Position numbers and translations under genes: made by a program
The notes under the pieces: model-generated
Told to the model about the DNA's origin: nothing
Database searches by the model: none
The model's input: only the letters and a program-made list of their open reading frames with translations
From: Sphaerulina vaccinii
Lineage: Eukaryota > Ascomycota > Dothideomycetes > Mycosphaerellales > Mycosphaerellaceae
Assembly (NCBI GenBank): GCA_022570795.1
Contig: JAKUDP010000007.1
Span: 558,001 to 622,000 of the forward strand
DNA length: 64,000 nucleotides
Reading direction: 5' to 3'
Shown here: in pieces, positions 42,679 through 54,427 of the stretch
Layout of the letters: each line of letters begins with the position of its first letter
How positions within the stretch are numbered: position 1 is the stretch's first letter

Positions 42679-44511
42679 ATGGCATCACGACAAAGCGTAG
42701 CCCGAACGGCCAGCAAAGCCGCGACCAACCCATCGACGACAACCACTACAACACGAAACATCTTCACGCAACGATCCTCACGAGCAACCACAATCTCCTA
42801 CGGCCCTCGAGCAGCCCGCAAACAATCACACCTTAAACGTTCTCTCTTCACAATCGTAGCAGCGGGAGGTCTCGCCACAGCCTCACAATACTATGTCAAC
42901 AATGGCCAATTCATCCGACAAGCACACGCTGAATCGCCACAAGAAGAAGAGATCCCTCTCATCTTCGAAAAGAGTCGAAAGAAGAAGAATGCCAGTATCG
43001 AAGAGAATCGTGATATGATTAGTAGTCAGCATCATCAGGTGAAGCAAAGCTGGGAGAACCCGGGAGTCTACGCTTGGGGTTCGAATTCTGGAGGCGTGGT
43101 TGCGCCTGATTTGCCTGACACGCAGTATGTGAAGACACCGAGGAGGTTGAAATGGTTTGATGGGATGTTGTTGAGGGATTTGAAGATGGATAGGACGTTT
43201 GGGTGTGCGATTGATGAGAGAGGAGATCTTGTGCAGTGGGGAAATGGGTTCTTGAGTGGATTGATAGAGCCGAAGAGGACGTTGACGGGGAAGGATTTGG
43301 TCAGTTTGAGCATTACGAAGGACAGAATACTTGCGCTAGGGAAGAGTGGGCAAGTCTACTCCATTCCGGCAAGTGCAGAGGAGCAAGAGACTGGGAGTAA
43401 ACCTGCGGAAGCTGGATGGATACCATTCTGGAGTGGGAAGAGCAATATCTCCTACCGAGACTTGACGCCGAAGAACCTGGCACGAGGAGAGAAAGTCAGC
43501 TCTGTTTCTGCCGGATTGGAACATGCCATCTTCTTGACTTCGAAAGGACGCGTCTTCTCCGCAGCCGCAGCATCAGACTCCTTTCCATCAAGAGGACAAC
43601 TCGGAATCCCAGGCCTCACATGGTCCTCTCGACCCGAAGGCGCCTTCGATCAACCTCACGAAATCACCACACTCCGAGGCTTCGACATCACGGAAGTTGC
43701 GTCTGGAGACCACCACTCTCTAGCTCTCGACAAAGACGGCAGAGTCTTCGCCTGGGGCGATAATATGTCCGGCCAACTAGGCTTCGAAGCCAATGCCGAA
43801 AGCTCAGTCGTGGATGCTCCATCTCTCTTGCCCACCCAGAAGTTATACGCTGGCACATCGCAACAACCGAAGATCACAGCCATCGCAGCAGGAGGCGAGA
43901 ACAGCTACATGACAATTGAAGCCACACGCGTAGCATCGCGAAAAGACGACCCAGATGATCCTCGCACAAAACTGCAGGTGGGACGTGTAACAGCAGATAC
44001 GTTTGCCTTCGGCTCTGGGATTCGCGGTAACCTCGCAAACAACCGCTGGACACACGTTCAAAGCACACCTTCCAAGATCCCTTCTCTATCAGGCCTCTTC
44101 GAATACGACGAAACCACAAACTCCACTGTTCCAATCAGGCTACAGTCGATGAGCATTGGCTCGACACACGCAGCGGCTGTGATGAAGAACATCACATACA
44201 CCGAAGCTGGAACGAAGAAGGACACAGATGATAGTACAAACTGGGGCGCTGATATCGTCTTCTGGGGAGGCAATGAGCACTACCAACTTGGGACTGGAAG
44301 GAGGAACAATATGTCTGCTCCCACGTATTTGCAGCCCTTGGATGCGGAAGCTGAGCTGAAAAGAGCGAAGAAGAGTTCAGGTGGCAAGGAAGAGCACAGG
44401 TTCCATATCACACCGAGAGCATATGTCAAGCTCGGTGATGGGAGATGGAGAAGTGTAGAACAGAGGGTGGAGTGCGGGAGAGGTTGCACAGCTGTGTACA
44501 GTGGAACATAG
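42679..44511 (+). CDS. FMP25: Mitochondrial RCC1-repeat protein, Fmp25-like, 610 aa
   Basis: Single exon from ATG at 42679. The first ~60 residues are Arg/Ser/Thr-rich with no acids, a good mitochondrial presequence, followed by a hydrophobic segment (SLFTIVAAGGLATASQYYV). Several RCC1-type blades follow, marked by VYAWGSNSGG, SSVSAGLEHAIFLTSKGRVF, VASGDHHSLALDKDGRVFAW and GDNMSGQLGF. Yeast Fmp25 is an inner-membrane-linked protein needed for complex III assembly. The order presequence-TM-RCC1 repeats fits this family; the symbol is assigned on architecture. Confidence 0.84.
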   Translation: MASRQSVARTASKAATNPSTTTTTTRNIFTQRSSRATTISYGPRAARKQSHLKRSLFTIVAAGGLATASQYYVNNGQFIRQAHAESPQEEEIPLIFEKSRKKKNASIEENRDMISSQHHQVKQSWENPGVYAWGSNSGGVVAPDLPDTQYVKTPRRLKWFDGMLLRDLKMDRTFGCAIDERGDLVQWGNGFLSGLIEPKRTLTGKDLVSLSITKDRILALGKSGQVYSIPASAEEQETGSKPAEAGWIPFWSGKSNISYRDLTPKNLARGEKVSSVSAGLEHAIFLTSKGRVFSAAAASDSFPSRGQLGIPGLTWSSRPEGAFDQPHEITTLRGFDITEVASGDHHSLALDKDGRVFAWGDNMSGQLGFEANAESSVVDAPSLLPTQKLYAGTSQQPKITAIAAGGENSYMTIEATRVASRKDDPDDPRTKLQVGRVTADTFAFGSGIRGNLANNRWTHVQSTPSKIPSLSGLFEYDETTNSTVPIRLQSMSIGSTHAAAVMKNITYTEAGTKKDTDDSTNWGADIVFWGGNEHYQLGTGRRNNMSAPTYLQPLDAEAELKRAKKSSGGKEEHRFHITPRAYVKLGDGRWRSVEQRVECGRGCTAVYSGT

Positions 44512-45205
44512 TCATGCACCTTGCAGGCTGGGCCAGGCTGTGGTTAGCAAGAACTGTACATATATCTGTTATGATAGCGTTGAAAGAACCAAGATTTCTA
44601 CTCTCTATTCGACTTCTTCGGAAGTCATTCTTTCTACTATATGTTACTATTACTCTTCTATTCTGCTTATACAAGATCTACTCTACCAAGCCGCGACCAA
44701 GACCTGGCGACAATCGAATACATCTGACGATCTGTGCTCAGCCAACATCTACAGAATGCCAACAACAAATCAGGCTCGAGCTGAGACGTCATATGTACAA
44801 CGTCGTCTTCGGACCAGAACGGCAATCTTCATCATAGCTCGGTCAAGCGAGGATGGTAGCAATCTCGTTCGCGCGAGTACTCTGCTACTTCCGGTTATTG
44901 GGTAGCACAACAAGACATATCCAAACGGCATTGAATTCCTCATCGGCTGCACACGGAGATCGAGACTGAGATCGTCTATAATTCTGCGTTGCTTCGAGCT
45001 CGGGACTTTCGATGCATGTACGGGGGTTTATGCATTGATACCAGCTGTCCGGGAAAGATCCTCACAACTTTTGTGCCACTGTCGCCTTCTGGAGAGCGTG
45101 ATCGAGAGCTCCAAAGCACGCAGCTATCCTCGCTAGGGCCCAGCGACTGCTCATATGTAGTGTGGTCCTATGCCTTCATGCTGGTATGCGCAATCCTGTA
45201 TGGCT
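44512..45205. other. Intergenic, nothing recognised
   Basis: Spacer between two convergent genes. No coding or RNA signal was found. Confidence 0.5.
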
Positions 45206-47575
45206 TCAGACTTCTCTTCCGCGCTGAGTGGCACGCGCATGTCGCGCATCGATTCTCCGTCCGGCTGCTATAATACTCTTCAAGAGCTCCTCTTCGGTAG
45301 GATCCTCTTCGGCCATATCCTGAGCACCACCCTCATGCTCTGCGCAGTACTTCTGGTGTGCTTTCACCGCTAGCCATCTCTTCAACTCTGGGTGCAGCTT
45401 CGCTAATTCCTGGAACTCTTGCGTATATTCTATGACGTCGCCGTGGTCACTATAGTGGAAGAGGCGGCCATTTCGCCAGCCGTCTTTCCACTTTGGCGGA
45501 TCATTTCTGGAAGGCCCATGTCGTCGCCCCCATGGCGAATACATCAGTCCCATCTCAGATACCCACATTCTCAACTGGAACTCTTCAGTCATAACTCTGA
45601 CCTGAGGCGCGATCCATCGGCCAAGCCGCGCTTTCAACTGGTTTGCAGCTTCAAAACTGCGCTTTTCGCTGGTCTGCCATGCCCATTTAGGATAATCATG
45701 CTGGATGACTACAAGATGTGGTCGACGAACACTGAGTTGTTCGACATGAGCCTGGGACCCAGCGTCTGTTTCTGAGTTGATCCATGCGAATATATTCTTT
45801 ATACGCCGCCTTTCAGAGTGTGGGATGACGCTGAGAAAACGATCGATGTCAGCGTATTGCCCGAGGAAGGTCGCACCGGAGTAGTATTGCTCGGCGAACT
45901 GAGCTCTTATTATGCGGCAGATGCGGAGCTGAACAGGCAATCTTGTCGTGGACTTGATTACGCGCAGCGTCGGGCCGAGTGCGCGAATTGCATCGTCTAG
46001 TGTGCAGAAGAAGGACATGATTCTGGACCAAACGATGGGCCTGTCGTTCCAGACGTAATCAATGAAGCCAGTTAGGTCAGCGCTTCTTTGGGCAGCCAAG
46101 CCACCTGTCACACTGTCCAGAGGCGTAGCAGATGCGCTCTGGTCTGCTTTGGCAGCCGCTGTGGGACTGGCAGAGTCATGCCTCGTTCTGCGATCTCTTT
46201 CTATCCGCCTCAAGGCAGCGGCATCCATCCTTAGGCATGGAGCTGACGTATAGCGACGAGGTGCAAGTCTAAGGTCGCGTTTGGTCTCGTTAGTCGTCGC
46301 GATACCTACATTCCCGGAGGCACTGCTCTCGGTACCACCAGTCTGTGCTGCCTGTGGACATGATTCAGTCTGTACGACTATTACCGACCCGATGTGGTCG
46401 GCGCGAATGGACTCAGCGATGGTTGGTTTATCGTCGGCGCCACACTGTACTTGATTATCAAGGACGCGGTGTCTGCCAGACCTACTGCCGATGATCAAAA
46501 TGCGACCTGAGTTTGCGGCTCGCCTAGTCTCCAAGCGAGCCTCCTCGATCTCCTTCTTGTAGGCTGCCACCTCGCCTACCAACGCCTTTATGCCAGCGGG
46601 TGCTCTTTTGGCTACCTTCGCCGTTGGAATGATGCTCCTTTCTGGTGTTACAATCCCATCACAGATAGCAATAGCTCGCGCTGGCTTCGTGGTCTTTGCA
46701 GGATCATCGCCTTTACTATGTGGTCTCGTCGCGCTCGGCATGAAGAGCACTACAGGAGCCGCATCTCTTGGTTGTGTCAATCGACAGGCTGCAGCCGTCA
46801 TGTTGGAACGTGCCTCAGCTCGCGATGCCGTCGTCTTCGTGCCTGAAGTCGATGCTGTATGGGCCACGACTCCCGAATTTGTCAATGGATGAATTGTAGC
46901 TGCCTTAGCAGTGGTCTGTTCAGCTCGCGTCCCACATCTCTTGCAACGCCGACCGCCGCACAAACGAGTCAACCAATCCCAAAAGGAATCCCGACACTGA
47001 GGCCGACGAGGTTGCGACCCGGTAGTAGCTGGTGTGGAAACCTCATGCGACGTATCGCTGTCTGGTTGCGAAAGAGCGGCGGCTGTGCTCACTGGGGTCG
47101 CTACAGTATTTGTCGTTGAAGTGTCCTGTCTCGCTATCGTCCTGATGCGTGGCACATCTGCCTGTGTTGTTGTCTTCGTGCCCGCAGTCGACGCAGGACC
47201 TTTGCCCTTACTCTGCAGTCTCGCGACCGTGCTGGGTACAAACACTACTACAGGAGCCTCGACTCTGGGTTGTGTCAAAGGGGTGGCCGTGGCCGTGCCC
47301 TGCTTGCCGGCAGATCGCGTAGTACTCGACGTTTCGCTACGAGACACATCGCTATCTGGATTGGGAGAGGCGCTGGGCTTGGTTGCTGTGTTCGTGGTAG
47401 CATGTGTCCTCGAAGTATCCCGCCTCGCTATGATCATGCCTCGTGGCACGCCTACCCAAGCTGGCCCAGATGGATGCGATGGAGGTGACAATGCTCTCCG
47501 TATAGGGTCAGTCCATTCATACTCGAATCGAGTGCAGCAGTGGCCAAATCTGTGCTGTGTTCTCGTTGCCATCAT
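45206..47575 (-). CDS. Large orphan with repeated low-complexity N-half and F-box-associated-like C-half, 789 aa
   Basis: The first ATG is at 47575 (MMATRTQHRF). Residues ~40-400 are Thr/Ala/Ser/Arg-rich and disordered and carry an internal duplication: LTQPRVEAPVVVFVPST / LTQPRDAAPVVLFMPSA, IIARRDTSRT / TIARQDTSTTN and DSDVSRS / DSDTSHE recur. One Cys-rich patch (CGGRRCKRCGT) may bind metal. The C-terminal ~270 residues are folded-looking, with PVQLRICRIIRAQFAEQYYS and RRRIKNIFAWINSE, similar in style to fungal F-box-associated proteins such as the 211-aa gene at 5.8 kb. No known family and no function assigned. The single-exon frame of this size is very likely real. Confidence 0.62.
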   Translation of the reverse strand: MMATRTQHRFGHCCTRFEYEWTDPIRRALSPPSHPSGPAWVGVPRGMIIARRDTSRTHATTNTATKPSASPNPDSDVSRSETSSTTRSAGKQGTATATPLTQPRVEAPVVVFVPSTVARLQSKGKGPASTAGTKTTTQADVPRIRTIARQDTSTTNTVATPVSTAAALSQPDSDTSHEVSTPATTGSQPRRPQCRDSFWDWLTRLCGGRRCKRCGTRAEQTTAKAATIHPLTNSGVVAHTASTSGTKTTASRAEARSNMTAAACRLTQPRDAAPVVLFMPSATRPHSKGDDPAKTTKPARAIAICDGIVTPERSIIPTAKVAKRAPAGIKALVGEVAAYKKEIEEARLETRRAANSGRILIIGSRSGRHRVLDNQVQCGADDKPTIAESIRADHIGSVIVVQTESCPQAAQTGGTESSASGNVGIATTNETKRDLRLAPRRYTSAPCLRMDAAALRRIERDRRTRHDSASPTAAAKADQSASATPLDSVTGGLAAQRSADLTGFIDYVWNDRPIVWSRIMSFFCTLDDAIRALGPTLRVIKSTTRLPVQLRICRIIRAQFAEQYYSGATFLGQYADIDRFLSVIPHSERRRIKNIFAWINSETDAGSQAHVEQLSVRRPHLVVIQHDYPKWAWQTSEKRSFEAANQLKARLGRWIAPQVRVMTEEFQLRMWVSEMGLMYSPWGRRHGPSRNDPPKWKDGWRNGRLFHYSDHGDVIEYTQEFQELAKLHPELKRWLAVKAHQKYCAEHEGGAQDMAEEDPTEEELLKSIIAAGRRIDARHARATQRGREV

Positions 47576-49380
47576 GCGCAGTATCAAGGTGTCGGCGGAG
47601 GGTAGTGCTTCGAGCGATCAAAGATCAAAGAAGGGCAAGAAAAAGAACGATATGTATCAGTTGGCGATTTGTGTACGGTGCGCTGTTTCTGTATACTCGC
47701 GCGGACGTCAACAAGAAAGACCATGTAGAGGTCGTGCATGCGTGAAGCAACAGACGTAACGCTACAGAGGTGGTCAGCAAGAGGAGGGTTAGTGGTAAAG
47801 ATCGTGTCATCAGCGATCTGTACCACAAGATGAAAGCAGACACGTATGAGCAGCGGTGGTGGGGCCATACCGATCAGAAAATCATCCACGCACCGACCTA
47901 GTAGGAAGTTAAGGTCAGTAATCACACAAGGGATGTGGCTCGCGAGAACATGCGAGATTGAACATCAAGAACAACCTCACTTGAGAAGTGGCCACTTTCG
48001 AGCACAGTAAGATTGTGACAGCAAGACAGCGAGACAGCAAGACAGCAAGACAGCGACAGTGAAACGGCAAGACTGCGACAGCAAGAGCACGACACGACAC
48101 GCAGAGCACAAGAACAACGACTTCGACGACGACGAGCTTCTTCTCCAAGCCACTGCCAAAAGGCAATGAACATGATGAAAAAATAATAGATCTTGCATTT
48201 TGAAGATGTCCTTGTGTTCTCTCCCTTGTGCAGGAGTGTCCTGTAATGGATGCGCCCAAGCCGCTACATCACTGTCCAGTCCAGTCTCCAGGATCGTGTC
48301 GGAGTCGCTTGTCGAAACCGAGTGTCGCAGTCGGTAATCGAGATCGGATATCGCAGTCGGTTTTCGAGGTCGTTGTCGATGTCGATCCAGTGTCCAGGCC
48401 CACCTCGAGTGCCGAATCGCGGCCCATAGCACTGCCAATGTGCACTGCTGGCACTCTCTCCTGTGTCCCTCCAACCCTGTGATGCCAATCGGCCCTGGAT
48501 CGTGCTCGTATGTGCTCGTGTATTCGAATCGGGTCGATGTTGTTGTAGGGTCGGATAAGAAGACAGAAAAGAGTGATGAGAGAAGTGAAAAGTGTGATGG
48601 AATAAAAGTGTGTTGATGGAAAAGGAAAGAGGAATCTGTTGATGGCACACGCGGAGTTTTATGTTCATTCTCTTAGCGCGCTTCTACTGCTCGTCAAAAG
48701 TGTTGGTTGCTGATTCGTAAGCTCTGTGTTTCAAAACTCTGAAAAGCCCCCACCGAGGACAGAGCTAAACCACATTCGGACAATCGGCTTCATCATCAGG
48801 TGGACGACAACATTATTGATCTTGGCCAAACTCGTCGAGACTTGGATGGGAACGTAAAGGCGATCTTGCTGATTTGAACGGTGGTAGTCTTGAGTACAAG
48901 CGCATCGTGTGTCGTCTTTCGTGGGCTGGTAGAGGAAGTGAAGCCGGAAGTGAAGTGAAGTGAAATTGCTGGAGGCTGGCATCAACCATATATGAGCTCG
49001 ATCTTGCAGCACGTGCGCGCTGCTGCCTACTCAAAGGCTCGATCTACTTGGAATCACCGATCTTCGAGGCTCCGGTATCGCATTATTATGACTGACCGGT
49101 GTGCACGGAGCAAGCAAACAACAGAATAGCTGATCAAAAGTACTGGCAGAAGGAGGGGCAGTAAAGAGTGCTTACTCAATCGAACAGACTCGCTGGAAAC
49201 ACTTGACTCGCGCGGTCACGGTGAGGTTGAAGCTGTTGAAAGAGTGACATGCAAGTCGCTCAATTGGAGTCTCCCGAAAAGACTCGATTGCGCGAACACA
49301 CCTTTCACCGTGCCACGAGAACATCAACAACCCGACAGATAGAGCTCGAAGCACCAGATTCCTACCACCAAGCACGGAAA
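47576..49380. other. Gene-poor spacer with simple repeats
   Basis: Contains a GACAGCAA-type repeat near 48015-48090 and TCGCAGTCGG-like repeats near 48300-48390. Minus-strand frames over this part are biased by the repeats and look spurious. Confidence 0.5.
48015..48090. repeat. Short tandem repeat, GACAGCAA-like
   Basis: About eight imperfect copies of a GACAGCAA/GACAGCGA unit occur in a row, giving an 8-10 bp period. Confidence 0.75.
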
Positions 49381-50647
49381 ATGTCGAAAGAAGCAGACAT
49401 AGCTCGAAGCGCCGACACATCACCACCAGCAGAACCAGGACTCGAGTCGGAGCTTGACGCAATGGTAAGTCAACCGGCCATGAATTGACATCTCTTGTCC
49501 TCAACCACATGCTCGCGCTTGTTCGGGCTTGATCAAGGAAGTCATGATCCGACCACTCTCGGTCGCGTTGTTGAGACACTCACTGATTCAATCTGTCGCT
49601 TCCAGACACCACAGAACTCGTTCCTGGGCCTACCAGCAGAGCTGAGGCTCGAGATCTATGGCTATCTCTTCGATACGAAGAATTTAGCTTGTCGAATTTG
49701 CAAGATCTGGCCCATCAGGAAATGCCCCTGCAAGGCCATGCACCCTAAAGTCCTGCAAGTCTGCCGCAAAATTTTCCAGGAGACCGTTCCAGTTCTCTAC
49801 GAGCAATTCGAGCTTCGCGCGATCCTTCCAATGGTCAGACCCACATCGCAGGTCGAGTTCTTTCAAGACAATGTCTTTGTTGCTTTACGTTCACTACCAA
49901 AGTACGCCTTACCACATATCCGATGCATTGTTCTCCGCACGACTGAGAATAATGGTGAACTATCTGCGATCTTCGATCACCACGGCTACGCGGCTGGAAA
50001 CTACAGACATCCATACGTCGGCGTACGTCGAAGAATGGATGCAGTATGGCAACGTATGCACAACGAGCTCCCGAACCTCAGCGTGGTCGTCCTCAATGTC
50101 GGCCCCCCAGACTGGATCTCAGACAGCACAAAGGTCGACGGAATTGCCGGGCTGGCACGAGGGCTGAAGCTGGGCATGATCAAGGTTAATATAGTGGCTC
50201 TAATGTCTTGGAACGTCGCCAATGCCATAAGACTCAGCGGAGATATGAAGACACAGCTTGAGGCACAGGCGATTCTGAGTGGACGCTCGATCCAAGTGTC
50301 TACGAGTTACACAGATGTTCAGACAGAAATCTCGCAGTTGCGGGTGAGTACAGTGTTGAGGACAACTTCGGGAACTAGCTGACGTCGTAATGCTCCAGGC
50401 ACAGCTACTACCACTCCTTCGGCCACCACCACCGCGCTTAAGGATTCCGCCGGCTCTTCGTAGAAGCACCAGACGAGACGCAGCCCCGCGGCGGATTGCT
50501 CCACCGCCTCGTTTGCAGCCAGGACTAATACGTGTGTCAATTGGCTTTGGGGGCCGAGTCTCGAGTGAAGCATCGAAGTGTTTGACAGAAATGAAACAGC
50601 GCCAACAGAGAGGAAAAGGGATGAGAGACAGCCTCATCAATCAGTAG
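49381..50647 (+). CDS. F-box-like/2EXR-type protein, 356 aa
   Basis: Three exons: 49381-49464, 49606-50343, 50399-50647. Donors are GTAAGT and GTGAGT, acceptors CCAG and TCCAG; all phases are zero. A short acidic N-terminus precedes the F-box-like motif FLGLPAELRLEIYGYLFDT. The middle resembles the many fungal proteins with LPAELR...IY and LQVCRKIFQETVPVLYEQ. The C-terminus (exon 3) is Pro/Arg-rich. This expanded family is mostly uncharacterised; a ubiquitin-ligase adaptor role is inferred from the F-box-like motif. Confidence 0.75.
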
Positions 50648-50870
50648 TATTGCGACAAGGAGGGCGACCATGTTGTGTTGAAGACGATTGAAGGATGGCA
50701 GTCCTGTGCTCGAATGTTCGACATTGCAGTGCTTGAAGGCTGGCACTGCTTCTCAAGAATTGTTGCTCTTGGCTTTCACTAGCTGTCCCGACCAGGCGGC
50801 TTGTAATGTAGCACAATAGACGGTAGCACAGGAGACAAGCTTAGAGACAAGCACTCAAACCTCCGATTGC

Positions 50871-52230
50871 TCATATCACATCTTGCATTTCTCGACACTC
50901 TTGTAGCCACTGTAAAGCACCTGGCGACTCTACCCAAGCGTCGTATGTGTACTGTAAGACGAGCTGCATCGCTTCGCCAGACGGGCCGTTCGACCATGCG
51001 TCTAGTATGCTTGCCCTCATATCCCATTGCAATCTGGAGTTCATGACCCACACTGGAGGTGCTCGCTCAGCTGCGAGAAGTGGCAGTAGATGGCTGTTGC
51101 GATGGTGCACAGCCCTTATCAATGCGGTGGCCTGACTCTGCAGTATCGCACCCTCATTCGTCAGACGATCGATTGTACGCTTGCTCCGAGGCAACACAAC
51201 TTCTTGCATATCGTTGCCAGAAGCCTCCCTCGCTTGCCATGGACAATCGCGTATATATCTCTCGCCAGGACACCTCTCTGAGCTTCCGTCGATGCTGTTG
51301 GCAGAGTCTTTTCGCTTGCGTGCTGCCTCGATAGGCTCTTGATCTATGCGCCTTGCCAAAGTTTCGCGTATTCGTCTCTGCCGGTTCAGTAGTAATCTCA
51401 GCTTGATGAGCAGCAAGACAACCTGGTCTGCAAGTTCCGCAGTCTCGTCCTGCCATAACGAAACATCGTCCATCATGTTCTCTCCATGAAGATGCAGATA
51501 CGGTGCATCGGGATCGCCCCAATCATACTTACTGTCCCGTCCTCCATAGACCGCCCACCATTTCACAAAGTCATAAGCCTCTTGATCATTGCCCAAACGT
51601 ATCATCATAGCCGGAATCATGAACCTCACACCTAACGCGTCACTACGGTTGAGCTGCAGAACTCCCATCGCATGACCTAGCGCCCACTCTAGAGCTTCTG
51701 TTGTGTTGATCTACTGTGGTCAATAAACATTGTCAGAACTTCGTCGAAGAGCGACAGAAGCCGATGCACTTGCAACTTACCCTCCTCAACCCATCCACCA
51801 AACCCCACCTAGCCTGCATGTAAGTCCTTGTAGCCTCCCATTCCCAGAAGTCTATCGCGTGTTCGAAAGGGTTGCCAGGCATATAGAAAGCCTCCCAGCC
51901 TTCTTGTGCACCGTTCCGACCTTTGAACGAACCAGGATTCATCAATATCTTTCCTTCCTCGCTCTCCGCGATCGCTTTGACACGTTTGATGGGCAGACAC
52001 AGTGGTTTGTGAGTACTCCAGTGAGCGAGCTGGTGGTCGCGGGAACAGTAGCGGACCACGCGACAGCCAGAGCAGATGTACAAGTTCTTGAGAGCTGAAT
52101 TGCGTTCGGCAAAGCACTGTGAGCATTGGTGGTCGAGGAGTGGGAGGCGACTCGGTAGTTGTGGTTGTGGTTGTTGTTCTTGACATGCAGTAGTAGTGAG
52201 GTCCATAGCCGCATCGTCAATGGTAGACAT
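50871..52230 (-). CDS. MYND zinc-finger protein, 429 aa
   Basis: Two exons, 52230-51781 and 51710-50871, with a 70-bp intron (GTAAGT donor, CAGTAG acceptor). The MYND finger spans about 36-78: CSQC, CSGC, YCSRDH, HWSTHKPLC. The usual C-x3-C step is C-x3-H here (His66), still able to bind zinc. The rest is helical and rich in Trp and Asp with no SET domain, so it is not a typical SMYD methyltransferase. MYND fingers mediate protein-protein contact; the partner is unknown. A short gap separates it from the convergent F-box-like gene. Confidence 0.8.
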
Positions 52231-53221
52231 GACATGATGCAGGTAGTAGGCATGCGTAAAGTAGCAAGATCTCATCGAAATTGATAACCATGTTGGACAG
52301 GTAAGGCCGATGCATACTCGCACCGGAGTCGATACTCGCGGAGTAAAGTCCTTCACGACTGTACACTTAATGCTCTCGCGCTTCTCGTCTGCAGATGGAA
52401 GGTCATACCGTGATACAACTGCTACAAACAGTCATCGCGTCCTCGTATAGCAGACTTGGTTCATCGTCGGGATCTGCTAGTGCAAGATTGACGCGACATC
52501 TGGAGGTCCTTTGAAGGCGATAGTGGCCTTCCTTGCACAATCCTGCTGGGGTGCGTGCATCTGTGCCAGTGTCACATGCGAACTGTTGTGTCGACGTGCA
52601 TAACATGTAACTTGTAACTGGGATTTGCGGTTCTCTTGTCGGATCTGGACATCATCGTGTCCTTCACTCCAACACATTTCCTGTGTGAAATGTTACTGCG
52701 TTTCTTTACAAACGCCTGATGTTGGATGATGTCTTGCATAACTTATGACACCTCGGTAGTATAGTTCGACACCGATCTCGATGCTACCATTGACAGTCGT
52801 TCGCTAACTAGCGTATGACGACATCCTTGTCTATGGAGCGGCTGTTAGTGGTTAGGGATAGATACCCATGAATAATCCGCGTAGTGCTTGGAGAGTCGTC
52901 GGCAGTTCTAAGCATACAAAGTAGAATGCCCTAAGTGCCACATGAGCTTTATTGTAGGAGATCGCCGCAATCTATTTAGTTCTCGAAACAGCTGCCAACA
53001 TCGACTATCCGCGAGACGAGTACCTCGTGCGAGACAAATCCGGTCACTTATGAATGCCGCAGTGTGTGCGTTCCAGATCCGGCTCCGAGAAGCAATGATG
53101 CATAAGTTATGCAGCTGTGTGTATGGCCTTGTCCCTAGAGGCTTCCCAAGACCGATCTAATCTCTACAAAAAGCCGTGGTTGGAGAAGTCAAGAGTAGAC
53201 GCTGCTCAACGAATGGCAAGC
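52231..53221. other. Intergenic, nothing recognised
   Basis: Only short frames with no domain are present. Confidence 0.5.
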
Positions 53222-53878
53222 CTAGCCCATATACTCGGTGAGTAGTCGCTTGGCCTCACTCATGTATTCAGTCCGTCGAGTGGCAAGAGCTCGAAACTCC
53301 AACACATCGAGAGCCTGCTTGCGACCGCTACCTTTTCTGTCCTTGTTCATAGCCTTCACCATCGACTTGAGTTCGTTGGCCATGGTCCGTGGTATCTTAA
53401 AATTCCGAATGCAGTCAGACGTGATGATAAGCTTGTCCAGCTCAGGAAGGGCCGGGACAGAGTTGGTGAACGTTTCCATGGCTCTTTTGTTGGGCAAGTC
53501 GTGTAGCTCAATGGTGCGGATTTGCTGAGCTCTTGGTGTTCTGAAGAAAGAAAGGCTTAGATTGACATGGCGACCATAGTCTCCATACATCGCATATCCG
53601 ACGCTGAAAGTGTTGGTCCCGTACAGCACTGCGGTGGCTTCGCGATACACTTGCATGCATGAGACAAGCAGGAGAGGGGAGAGGCCCAGTGTCGATGGAG
53701 TATGGGTGTATTGGACGTAGGCACCGAGATGAGTTGCGAGCGATGGGCGGATCACTATTCGAATTGGTTGTTTCGCAGTGAGAGAGTACCCATAAATTGT
53801 GTTGCGAAGTTCTGGTGGTAGGTCGAGAAAGTTAGTGGTCGAGGATTCGCCAAGTGCTTTGGAGGTGGCAGAAGCCAT
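53222..53878 (-). CDS. F-box-like/2EXR-type protein, 218 aa
   Basis: Single exon from ATG at 53878. It opens with a Ser/Thr-rich tail and then FLDLPPELRNTIYGYSL, the F-box-like signature of an expanded fungal family. LVSCMQVYREATAVLYGTNT is the usual second motif (CxQV..EA...LYG.N.F). No other domain is seen. The same signature recurs at 49.4 and 57.3 kb, so this part of the chromosome is rich in this family. Function unknown. Confidence 0.75.
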   Translation of the reverse strand: MASATSKALGESSTTNFLDLPPELRNTIYGYSLTAKQPIRIVIRPSLATHLGAYVQYTHTPSTLGLSPLLLVSCMQVYREATAVLYGTNTFSVGYAMYGDYGRHVNLSLSFFRTPRAQQIRTIELHDLPNKRAMETFTNSVPALPELDKLIITSDCIRNFKIPRTMANELKSMVKAMNKDRKGSGRKQALDVLEFRALATRRTEYMSEAKRLLTEYMG

Positions 53879-54427
53879 GATGTCGAACGTGGGGAGCGGT
53901 GTGTCTTTCTTATATGTCAGTGTGTGAAGGTGTCAAAGTTGTTGTTGCATGTACATACGCTCTTCGTGTATACCAGAAAGTGTTATTTATTGGTCGTTCA
54001 GTGCTCGATGATGGAAGGTAAAGTTCAAGAGAGAAGAACCGAGGTATGTATATGTGCGACATTGGTAAATGATATATGCTCAGCTGACGTGCTTGTGAGA
54101 GTGTGAAGTGAGGTGAGATCTTGATCATGTGCTTTCCAGACCACGAGGTGAGGGTTGACTCAGACAAGTCTGTCTAACGAGGTGAAGAGGAAGCGTCTGA
54201 CCAGCAGTGACCTGCAACACCCTTGCTCGTTGACATCGTGGAGACCTCTCAGCCTTATCGAAAAGACGTAATCGTTGCCGCACTAGATGGTTTGTGCCTT
54301 ATTTCGCACAGCTTAAAACGTGCCCACGGGATAAGATATAGTGTTTGCTAGCTCTCTGTTTGCGAGTTCAGACGGGTGAACATACCGAGCCACGCATCGT
54401 GGCGCAGAAATTTCAGAGAGATCGGGC
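53879..54427. other. Intergenic, nothing recognised
   Basis: Upstream region of the F-box-like gene and 3' side of the methyltransferase gene. No coding signal. Confidence 0.5.

Noticed and set aside
47977..48648. 223-codon minus-strand ORF
   Set aside because: Runs through simple GACAGCAA-type repeats, giving Ser/Leu/Cys-biased sequence without a domain.
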